A stretch of 5,943 bases of DNA from Bacteroidales bacterium (GTDB taxonomy: Bacteria > Bacteroidota > Bacteroidia > Bacteroidales > VadinHA17). Under the pieces are notes generated by a model. The model was given only the letters and a program-made list of their open reading frames with translations, ran no database searches and was not told the DNA's origin. Numbering within the stretch: the first letter of the stretch is position 1; each line of letters opens with the position of its first letter. The DNA lies in NCBI GenBank assembly GCA_020353115.1, contig CP070687.1, positions 287,043-292,985 of the forward strand, in the 5' to 3' direction. The translations under genes and the position numbers were made by a program. Below are positions 1 through 5,072 of this stretch, piece by piece.

Positions 1-66
1 TACGGATTCAGTGTGAGACCGGCGCCAATTCTTGAATTATCGATCGGCTGGGAGTTTGGAAAGTAA
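1..66 (+). CDS. C-terminal end of a probable outer-membrane beta-barrel protein (partial)
   Basis: Only the last 21 codons are in the window, read in frame 1 and ending with TAA at 64-66. The tail contains the stretch ILELSIGWEFGK, with alternating hydrophobic and polar residues and an aromatic residue close to the C-terminus. This resembles the last strand of a Gram-negative outer-membrane beta-barrel, which carries the signal read by the BAM complex. The other two forward frames hit stops within this stretch, which supports the frame choice. Without the body of the protein the family (BamA/TamA-like, porin-like or other) cannot be told. That it is a gene end is fairly likely; the barrel assignment is an inference from a short peptide. 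Confidence 0.5.
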   Translation, partial: YGFSVRPAPILELSIGWEFGK

Positions 67-239
67 ATCCACTGGCATCCGGCAGGAAGATCATTCGCGT
101 CGTATTTCAGGAACTGAACTGGTCCGGTTTATATAATCAATGTTTTGAGTAATACGATTCCAGCCTCACAATGATCCCGTGGGTCATTTAAAATCCGTTT
201 AATAATATCATCCGCCTGCATCTTTCTATTTACAAATAC

Positions 240-247
240 TATCTTTG
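240..247 (+). promoter_or_regulatory. Candidate Bacteroidota -7 box upstream of the VanZ-family gene
   Basis: TATCTTTG matches the Bacteroidota -7 consensus TAnnTTTG exactly and ends 20 bases before the ATG at 268. A transcript starting a few bases downstream would have a leader of roughly 15 bases. No TTG is found at the expected distance upstream, so the -33 half is missing or degenerate. The rest of the gap from 67 to 267 shows no convincing gene. At 171-187 there is only a weak bulged inverted repeat (atgatccc / gggtcat). Confidence 0.35.
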
Positions 248-267
248 AGCGATAATTCTGTTCTTTT

Positions 268-684
268 ATGCCATTCCTATCCTCAAAACATCTGGTGATA
301 CTGAAATACCTGTTCTGGACCTGGCTGGTTCTGATACTCATTGTTTCCTCCGTTCCGGATCTGCCGGTCCAGGAGCTCAGTTCCGGTGATTCCCCTGTCC
401 GGCTTGATTATATTTTACACCTGATTGAATATTTCATCCTGGTAAGCCTTCTTCTTTTCTGGAGAGCCGGCCCGGATCACAGGATCAAGTACCGTTTTAT
501 AGTACCGGCTTTTCTCGTTATTATGGTCATTGCAAGCCTGGATGAATATCACCAGGTCTGGATTCCCGGCCGTACCTTCAATCCCATGGATATGTATTAT
601 AATTACGCAGGAGTTGTGACGGGTATGTTTTTTTCCCTTATCGTCCTGGCAAGGCTTCGGATGAAACAGCCGGATATTTCATGA
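268..684 (+). CDS. VanZ-family integral membrane protein
   Basis: A 138-residue membrane protein with four predicted helices at about residues 10-28, 47-65, 76-90 and 112-130, the usual size and topology of stand-alone VanZ-like proteins. The conserved VanZ motifs are all visible. SSVPDLP (27-33) follows helix 1. DYILHLIEYFIL (47-58) has the Asp-His-Glu-Tyr positions at the start of helix 2. DEYHQVWIPGRTFNPMD (92-108) is followed by N112, G115 and G119. The family is named after the teicoplanin-resistance accessory protein VanZ. The biochemical role of most homologues is unknown, so a drug-resistance function should not be assumed here. The ATG at 268 is chosen because it lies just before helix 1 and downstream of a TATCTTTG box. 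The stop overlaps the next gene's start (ATGA), so the two are probably co-transcribed and translationally coupled. Confidence 0.88.
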   Translation: MPFLSSKHLVILKYLFWTWLVLILIVSSVPDLPVQELSSGDSPVRLDYILHLIEYFILVSLLLFWRAGPDHRIKYRFIVPAFLVIMVIASLDEYHQVWIPGRTFNPMDMYYNYAGVVTGMFFSLIVLARLRMKQPDIS

Positions 685-1166
685 TTTTTTCAGGAGTAAA
701 GATCATATCTGGTGGGCAGACCGGGGCAGACCGGGCTGCCCTGGACTTTGCGCTTCAACATGATATACCCTGCGGAGGTTGGTGTCCGAAGGGCAGACTG
801 GCAGAAGACGGGTTCCTGCCGGAGCGTTATCCGCTCCTTGAAACCTCCACAGGGGCCTATTCGCAACGGACCCGGAAAAATATTGAGGATTCGGATGGAA
901 CGGTAATAATCATTCGCGGGAATTCCCTCGATCGCGGTACCAGGTTAACCCGGAAGATCTGCCGGGAACAACATAAACCGTTCCTAATTATTGATCTGGA
1001 AGAAAAAGAGGAGTCTCTGAAAACCCGGCTTGCATTCTGGATGAAAGAGGAAAATATCAGGATCCTGAATATCGCCGGTCCGAGGGAGAGTTTCCTTCCC
1101 GGCATTTATAGTAAAACCCTTGATTTTCTCGGGAAATTCCTGCCTAGTGAACCCGGAAACCGCTGA
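681..1166 (+). CDS. Circularly permuted YpsA/SLOG-family protein (putative molybdenum carrier family)
   Basis: A soluble 161-residue protein that I recognise as the cpYpsA family, annotated in databases as 'putative molybdenum carrier protein'. It has a Rossmann-like SLOG fold thought to bind nucleotides or nucleotide-derived ligands; the true ligand is not established. Visible family motifs are SGGQTGADRAALD (10-22, glycine-rich ligand loop), GGWCPKGRLAEDG (32-44), RYPL (49-52), QRTRKNIEDSDGTVII (62-77) and NIAGPRES (130-137). Length is normal for the family. One deviation is that the usual Gly-Gly-Thr after the SDGT strand reads Arg-Gly-Thr (85-87). The ATG at 681 overlaps the VanZ stop by the ATGA arrangement and leaves a six-residue lead before the first beta strand. 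There is no signal peptide or membrane segment, so it acts in the cytoplasm. The last 23 bases overlap the 3' end of the convergent minus-strand gene. Confidence 0.88.
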   Translation: MIFSGVKIISGGQTGADRAALDFALQHDIPCGGWCPKGRLAEDGFLPERYPLLETSTGAYSQRTRKNIEDSDGTVIIIRGNSLDRGTRLTRKICREQHKPFLIIDLEEKEESLKTRLAFWMKEENIRILNIAGPRESFLPGIYSKTLDFLGKFLPSEPGNR

Positions 1167-2706
1167 ATGTGCCAATGCCGCAGTTGCCTATACCGTCAAT
1201 ATTCACCTGAATACTAATTGTCTCCCCGGAGTAAAGATATTCCATAAAAGAAAACGATGTAAAACCTTCGAAACTGGAAGTAGACCCTCCAAAGAATGTG
1301 GTAAAATGGGATCCGTTTTTTAAAACTTTAACAGTCTGTTTACTTCCCGAATTGAATGTTACATAGAAGAAATATACCCCATTTTCTGGGGTTGTGAATA
1401 AACCGGCTGACGGATCATATACATCCCCATAATCGTATATTTCGTTTTCAAATTTGAGAATGGCGGAATCAGGAACAGTAACGTGTAACGACGTAGTTTC
1501 CTTCAATGCCCTGAATCCCACGAGGGGTATATTTTTCAGTTCACTTAAATCCGCATTGCCTCCGTTTTCAAGCGTCAGCATACCGGAGGAAGAATTATAG
1601 GTGAGTTGCTGGTCATCCGTATTATCCAGGTATTTGGCGAGGTCAATACTGGTCGGAGACCCGTTTCTGGTAATTGTCAGGATATTGCCGTTGAGCTGAA
1701 GATCCTGAATCTCATTAGACGGATCCGGATCATCATCCTCCAGTAATCCGGTAAGGTCCACGGTTCCGCCGTCAGACAGTGTCAGGATATGGGTTGCCGG
1801 ATCATAGCTAAGCTGCTGGTTATCCGAGTTGTCAAGGTAACCGGACAGATCAATGGGGTTGGCTTCCGGGTTACCCGTGATCTTCAGAATATGTTCGTTC
1901 AGTTCCAGGTCCTGTATCTCGTTGTTCGGATCGGCATCTGCATCATCAACGCTATCGGGAAGTGTAATGGAATTCCCGTAGGTAATGGATAATATTTTTC
2001 CTTCAATAGAGAGATCCTGCAGTTCATTGGTCGGATCGGCATCGGCGTCATCCACTACATCGGTAAGCATTACATAATTACCGTTGGTGAGGCTTAACGT
2101 ATCCCCTTTCAGTGAAAGATATTGTTTGAGTGTCCCAAGGTTCACGGTATTTCCCCCTTCGATGGATAGGTTCTCTCCTTCAAACGAAAGGGTCTGATCA
2201 TCGCTTGCCGGGTCACCGGGATCTCCTTTTTCACCCTGTGGGCCCGGAGGCCCCTGGGGGCCGGGATTCAATGCTTTCTGTGCAAAAAGTGCATAGGGTA
2301 CGGAAAGAAACTGAGAGGTCCCCATCACGAGGAATTCCTGGTTGAATTTGATTTCAACTTTCAGATAATGATTGGATTCGCTCCAGGGTATATCTTCAAA
2401 TCTCTCCACGATCCCGCCTGATCTTTCCCCTTTTCCAACCAGTACCGTAAAAAGACCAAACCGGCTTGTCTGTACATTCGAATGAATCTCTTTCCACTCC
2501 GTCACTCCATCAGGATTACCGGCAATAACCGACATCCTGACATCAATGTTGGCATTGACCAGTTCCTCACCGGAGCTGTTTCTCGCGACAGCCTGGTATT
2601 TGAGGGCCATAGGTACAACCTGTGAATAGCCTTTATATACCAGTGCGGAAAGTATAAGAAAAGCCAGGTAGAAGGTTTGTGTGAATCGGCTTGCGGTGTT
2701 GTTCAT
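1144..2706 (-). CDS. Secreted collagen-like repeat protein with C-terminal C1q/TNF-like domain
   Basis: A 520-residue exported protein with clear modules. Residues 1-28 form a signal peptide, with probable cleavage before Gln29 (KGYS|QV). Residues about 31-145 are the N-terminal domain common in Bacteroidota fibre or collagen-like proteins: LKYQAVARN, SRFGLFTVLVGKG, LKVEIKF, and MGTSQFLSVPYALFAQKA at its end. Residues 149-166 are six Gly-X-Y triplets. Residues 168-390 are seven beta-type repeats separated by Asp-rich linkers. Residues about 396-520 resemble a C1q domain: VGFRA, then YDPSAGLFTTPENGVYFFYV (430-449), LKNG (462-465), YLYSGETISIQV (490-501) and a terminal FSGFRVH. C1q domains trimerise and collagen triplets are trimeric in known proteins, so a trimeric adhesive fibre is inferred. 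There is no type IX sorting domain, so the route across the outer membrane is unclear. The gene starts 8 bases after the upstream exported-protein gene; AAAAGGGGA immediately precedes the ATG, purine-rich but close for a Shine-Dalgarno site. Confidence 0.87.
   Translation of the reverse strand: MNNTASRFTQTFYLAFLILSALVYKGYSQVVPMALKYQAVARNSSGEELVNANIDVRMSVIAGNPDGVTEWKEIHSNVQTSRFGLFTVLVGKGERSGGIVERFEDIPWSESNHYLKVEIKFNQEFLVMGTSQFLSVPYALFAQKALNPGPQGPPGPQGEKGDPGDPASDDQTLSFEGENLSIEGGNTVNLGTLKQYLSLKGDTLSLTNGNYVMLTDVVDDADADPTNELQDLSIEGKILSITYGNSITLPDSVDDADADPNNEIQDLELNEHILKITGNPEANPIDLSGYLDNSDNQQLSYDPATHILTLSDGGTVDLTGLLEDDDPDPSNEIQDLQLNGNILTITRNGSPTSIDLAKYLDNTDDQQLTYNSSSGMLTLENGGNADLSELKNIPLVGFRALKETTSLHVTVPDSAILKFENEIYDYGDVYDPSAGLFTTPENGVYFFYVTFNSGSKQTVKVLKNGSHFTTFFGGSTSSFEGFTSFSFMEYLYSGETISIQVNIDGIGNCGIGTFSGFRVH
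1147..1524 (-). other. Region encoding the C1q/TNF-like domain
   Basis: This covers residues about 395-520 of the minus-strand secreted protein. The hallmark strand pattern is present: an opening GFRA, then Tyr-Asp-Pro-x-x-Gly-x-Phe-Thr-x-Pro-x-x-Gly-Val-Tyr-Phe-Phe (430-447). This is followed by a central Lys-Asn-Gly turn (463-465), a Gly-Glu-containing strand before the end (494-495), and a terminal Phe-Ser-Gly-Phe. In the C1q family these lie at corresponding places in the ten-stranded jelly roll. The single cysteine in the mature protein, C509, falls in this domain. The match is by eye, from family knowledge. Confidence 0.8.
1537..2205 (-). repeat. Seven Asp-rich beta repeats of the collagen-C1q protein
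   Basis: Residues 168-390 consist of seven units of 26-37 residues with the pattern Q-x-L-(S)-x(4-8)-L-x-(I/L)-x-x-G-x-x-x-x-L, each followed by an acidic linker. Units begin near residues 168, 194, 229, 264, 296, 333 and 365. Two linker types occur: DDADADPTNE, DDADADPNNE and DDDPDPSNE in one class, and LDNSDNQQ and LDNTDDQQ in the other. By my alignment residues 194-228 and 229-263 are 21/35 identical, and 264-321 and 333-390 are 31/58 identical, indicating internal duplication. The Asp spacing resembles calcium-binding linkers, but calcium binding is an inference. Confidence 0.85.
2209..2262 (-). repeat. Collagen-like Gly-X-Y segment
   Basis: Residues 149-166 are six uninterrupted Gly-X-Y triplets: GPQ, GPP, GPQ, GEK, GDP, GDP. 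The segment is much shorter than in animal collagens and lies between the N-terminal domain and the Asp-rich repeats. Such a stretch could nucleate or mark a trimer but is short for a stable triple helix on its own. Confidence 0.9.
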
Positions 2707-2714
2707 TCCCCTTT

Positions 2715-3239
2715 TTACATTTTGACAATCTTAAAATTCAGGTTAATGGAATGATCACTATCCAGGCTGTAAATCCTGACAATGTAAATCCCCCTCGAAA
2801 AGGACGAAAAATCGATGATCTCAATATTTTCACACAGGGGCAGGTTAACAAGCTGCCTGGACAAGACCTGATTCCCGGTCAGGTTCTCTACGTTCAGCAT
2901 AAATTCCCGCATTACTTCCGCACCACCATTCTGAACCGGTAATGATATGGCTACTTTCAGCTGGCCGGCAACCGGATTGGGATAGACACTAATCTCAATT
3001 CCTGCCGGAACCGGATTCACCGATTCCAAAACCATGACAGGTTGTTGAAATCCCTGCGTTAAGAAATGTTCATACGCATTGAATGTCTCGGTAACAATCT
3101 CCCCGATCGTTGCGGAGACATAATAATCCCCGTTCTCTGCATAATCACCTCCCGATGCAATCACCTCATGAGAAATCATCTGACCCGACACTATTCCAGC
3201 CAGAAAAAACAATATCCCTATGAAAAGTAACCGTTTCAT
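2715..3239 (-). CDS. Short exported protein with type IX secretion (T9SS) type A sorting domain
   Basis: From the ATG at 3239 the product is 174 residues. Residues 1-19 are a clear signal peptide (MKRLLFIGILFFLAGIVSG, cleavage before Gln20). Residues 21-67 are a small domain containing the pattern SGGDY-x5-DYYVSATIGE-x5-FN, ending in LTQGFQQP; this module recurs in short Bacteroidota exported proteins of unknown function. Residues about 82-174 are the C-terminal sorting domain: VYPNP (85-89), a middle strand with LTGNQVLSRQL (120-130), SRGIYIVRIYS (148-158) and the final FKIVKM. In this family the domain directs export through the Por/type IX system, followed by removal and cell-surface attachment or release. 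An in-frame ATG at 3266 would add nine residues before the signal peptide and is rejected. The stop lies 8 bases before the collagen-C1q gene, so the pair is probably one operon. Its function cannot be stated. Confidence 0.85.
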   Translation of the reverse strand: MKRLLFIGILFFLAGIVSGQMISHEVIASGGDYAENGDYYVSATIGEIVTETFNAYEHFLTQGFQQPVMVLESVNPVPAGIEISVYPNPVAGQLKVAISLPVQNGGAEVMREFMLNVENLTGNQVLSRQLVNLPLCENIEIIDFSSFSRGIYIVRIYSLDSDHSINLNFKIVKM

Positions 3240-3520
3240 AACAAAATTAGCCAAAAAATCAGGCAAAAGGGATTAAAATTAGTTAAAAAAATGTTAATAA
3301 CTCCAAGAAAATTGTTAATAACTTGAAAATATTGCAGTTCTTTAGAATCATTTAAAATAAGCGATTCCGGATTTTTATCAACGAATAACGGTGGGATAAA
3401 CAAAAAATGGTTGCGGGAAATTCCGGGAATATATTCACGTAAATTGCTGATTAACTGCAAGATAGAAAATGTACCATTTGAAATCCGACCCGTTCGGCCC
3501 GGGAAAGGATTCCACCGATT
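3240..3520. other. AT-rich intergenic region with repeats, no gene seen
   Basis: These 281 bases separate the flippase stop from the start of the exported-protein operon. No convincing coding sequence is present on either strand. From 3240 to about 3360 it is strongly AT-rich and holds a tandem 21-base repeat, and the octamer aaaattag occurs twice (3243-3250 and 3275-3282). A weak minus-strand promoter candidate for the exported-protein operon is TTG (3306-3304), a 22-base spacer, then TAATTTTA (3281-3274). It differs from TAnnTTTG at one base and has a slightly long spacer. The GC-rich patch at 3490-3505 lies inside an inverted repeat around the flippase stop. Confidence 0.5.
3283..3324. repeat. 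Two tandem 21-base units, each with a palindromic GTTAnTAAC core
   Basis: Units 3283-3303 and 3304-3324 match at 16 of 21 bases, with tgttaataact identical in both (3292-3302 and 3313-3323). The core gttaataac is a perfect palindrome around its central base. The 21-base spacing puts the two cores on the same face of the helix, two turns apart, 54-83 bases upstream of the exported-protein start. This is operator-like, but no regulator is known for it. Confidence 0.5.
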
Positions 3521-3525
3521 TCAAA
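3477..3525. repeat. Perfect 9-base inverted repeat spanning the flippase stop codon
   Basis: The arm tttgaaatc (3477-3485) is the exact reverse complement of gatttcaaa (3517-3525), with a 31-base GC-rich interior. The right arm covers the flippase stop codon (3521-3523). In the minus-strand mRNA this could form a long-looped stem right at the end of the gene. No run of U follows, so it is not a typical intrinsic terminator. It could still serve as a 3'-end structure, or be chance. Confidence 0.4.
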
Positions 3526-4969
3526 CTGTATCTCCGTTACGTAATATCCGGTAGAGTATCCTGATATTAAGCAGTCGGAATAAAAATGCGATAAGAAGAC
3601 CTGTTCCGGCAAATATGAACAGGCGATAAAACCATACGACAGAAACCGTCTGAAGAAGTATCCCGGTCAGAATCAGGGCAACGGATAATAAGGTCAGCCT
3701 GACAATCAATCCCAGATTAACCGAGAATCGAAGTATGCGATAAACCAGGACTACCTGTATAAGAGCCGTAATGGTCTGTGTTACCAGGCTGGCAATGGCG
3801 GAGCCCAGGGCCTGGTATTTTGGTATCAGAACCAGGTTCAGAATAATATTCAGCAGGACACCGGAACCGGCCATAATGTTCATTGCTTTCAGATTGCCGT
3901 TTGCCGTAAGGAGTGTTCCGAAAATGTATGATGTGGATATTGCAATATACCCCAGCATTAAAACTGCCAGGATATTGGCCGACAGTTCAACATGCTTCAG
4001 GTACAGGAGATCCATAAGCTCGGATCTGAAGAATATGCAGGCCAGTGAAACTATAACGGTTGGTACGATCAGGAGCATGTAGGAGATCTGGGTAAGTTGT
4101 TCCACCGGTTCTCTTCTCTTGAGCATCCGTGAAAAAATCGGCAATAACAAGCCTCCGAAAAGGAATCCGACCATTGCAGCTGCATCAAGTATCCTGTAAG
4201 CCTGTGCATACATCCCGGCCTGTATTTTCCCGTCGGGTAGCAACCGTTCGAGCATAACACTGTCCACACGATAATAGAACACCATAAAGAGGCTCAACAG
4301 CGCAAAAGGATAACTTTGCCTGAAGATAATGATGAAATACCTGATGTCAAATCTGGGTTTGAAAAAGGAAGCTTTTGCAAGAACTATGCTGAATGAGATC
4401 AGGGCCGTTATCAGGTACGCAGCCGTTTGTGCATAAACAAACCATTCGATCCGGAATGCACTACGGGTAATATTTCCCCAAAGCAGGATACCGCAAATCA
4501 GGATCATCAGAAACCGGTCCAGCACCGATAAAATACTATCGGTCCTGAAGAGATGCAACCCGCTCAGGTTGGAACGAAGATAAAGAACAAAAGAGGCTAC
4601 GAACTGGTTGAATATAAGAACCAGCAGCAATCTTATTTGATCCGGGGTATAACCGATAATGAAGGCGATAACCAGGCTGACAGCAAAATAAATAATTGCC
4701 AGAATAAACTTAAAGGTTACGATATTCGAAAGATATTTACCCAACAGCTGGTGATGTTGTGCTATATTCCTGTTGTTGAAATTGGTAATCCCGGCATCGA
4801 GAATAATATTCAGAAGAAGGGAGAAGCCAAATAGTGAAAAATAAAATCCGTAACTCTCTGCTCCGACGACATTCTGTACCGTCCTGTCGATACCCAGTAC
4901 CCAGAAGGGCTTAACCAGGAAGTTCAGCATAAGAAGAAGTGCCAGGTTGGTAAGGAATGTTTTCTTCAC
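3521..4969 (-). CDS. Wzx-type polysaccharide flippase (oligosaccharide transporter, MOP superfamily)
   Basis: A 482-residue, very hydrophobic protein with about 12-14 membrane segments, the normal size for Wzx/RfbX flippases. These move undecaprenyl-linked sugar repeat units across the inner membrane for O-antigen, capsule or exopolysaccharide assembly. Supporting features are the N-terminus with KPFWVLGIDRTVQNVVG (20-36), FYFSLFGFSLLLNIILDAG (42-60), YRVDSVML (233-240) with GMYAQAYRILD (252-262), TANGNLKAMN (355-364) and LNIILNLVLIPKYQALGSA (373-391). The start is GTG at 4969: no ATG lies upstream in frame before the stop at 5009-5011, and the next internal Met (14) would remove part of helix 1. 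A strong promoter sits about 50 bases upstream. It diverges from a glycosyltransferase gene, consistent with a surface polysaccharide locus. The exported sugar cannot be predicted. Confidence 0.88.
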   Translation of the reverse strand: MKKTFLTNLALLLMLNFLVKPFWVLGIDRTVQNVVGAESYGFYFSLFGFSLLLNIILDAGITNFNNRNIAQHHQLLGKYLSNIVTFKFILAIIYFAVSLVIAFIIGYTPDQIRLLLVLIFNQFVASFVLYLRSNLSGLHLFRTDSILSVLDRFLMILICGILLWGNITRSAFRIEWFVYAQTAAYLITALISFSIVLAKASFFKPRFDIRYFIIIFRQSYPFALLSLFMVFYYRVDSVMLERLLPDGKIQAGMYAQAYRILDAAAMVGFLFGGLLLPIFSRMLKRREPVEQLTQISYMLLIVPTVIVSLACIFFRSELMDLLYLKHVELSANILAVLMLGYIAISTSYIFGTLLTANGNLKAMNIMAGSGVLLNIILNLVLIPKYQALGSAIASLVTQTITALIQVVLVYRILRFSVNLGLIVRLTLLSVALILTGILLQTVSVVWFYRLFIFAGTGLLIAFLFRLLNIRILYRILRNGDTV

Positions 4970-4987
4970 GAAAAAACGAGGTAAATG

Positions 4988-5017
4988 TTTGAAGTTGATG
5001 TAATAGTTTTACTTTTA
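4988..5017 (+). promoter_or_regulatory. Candidate promoter for the glycosyltransferase gene
   Basis: TTTG (4988-4991), an 18-base spacer and TACTTTTA (5010-5017) approximate the Bacteroidota TTTG / TAnnTTTG promoter, with one mismatch in the -7 box. It would start transcription near 5024, about 50 bases before the ATG at 5073. It abuts the minus-strand flippase promoter. Moderate to weak support. Confidence 0.3.
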
Positions 5018-5047
5018 CAAATGTAATAAAGCTGCCTGTTTTTACAA
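5018..5047 (-). promoter_or_regulatory. Promoter of the flippase gene (TTG - N19 - TACATTTG)
   Basis: On the minus strand, TTG (5047-5045) is followed by 19 bases and then TACATTTG (5025-5018). The -7 box matches the Bacteroidota consensus TAnnTTTG at every defined position and the spacer is the usual length. The expected start site near 5012 gives a leader of about 40 bases to the GTG at 4969. The -7 box lies within the short palindrome ttaca-aa-tgtaa (5015-5026), which could be an operator. Confidence 0.6.
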
Positions 5048-5072
5048 CCCGATTGCATATATCCATGTTGCC

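Noticed and set aside
171..187. Inverted repeat atgatccc / gggtcat as a terminator of the first gene
   Set aside because: The stem has a bulge and a loop of only two bases, lies about 105 bases past the stop codon, and is not followed by a T run.
129..341. A 70-codon minus-strand open frame across the gap and the start of the VanZ gene
   Set aside because: It overlaps the well-supported VanZ coding region antisense, shows no recognisable domain or signal, and its composition looks like chance. Not called as a gene.
2209..2262. GC-rich repeats considered as a possible CRISPR or tandem DNA repeat
   Set aside because: The pattern is fully explained by Gly-X-Y codons (GGN CCN) in the coding frame; there are no regular spacers.
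3242..3249. Minus-strand TAATTTTG, a perfect TAnnTTTG box just before the exported-protein gene
   Set aside because: It ends 3 bases before the ATG, so a transcript from it would begin inside the coding sequence, and no TTG is found at the right spacing (the nearest is 14 bases away).
3240..3266. Upstream ATG at 3266 as the start of the exported protein
   Set aside because: It would add MPDFLANFV before a complete, typical signal peptide starting MKRLLF; the ATG at 3239 fits far better.
4553..4834. A 93-codon plus-strand open frame inside the flippase gene
   Set aside because: It is antisense to a clear membrane transporter; its Gln/Asn/Lys-rich translation has no recognisable domain and reflects the codon pattern of the hydrophobic gene.
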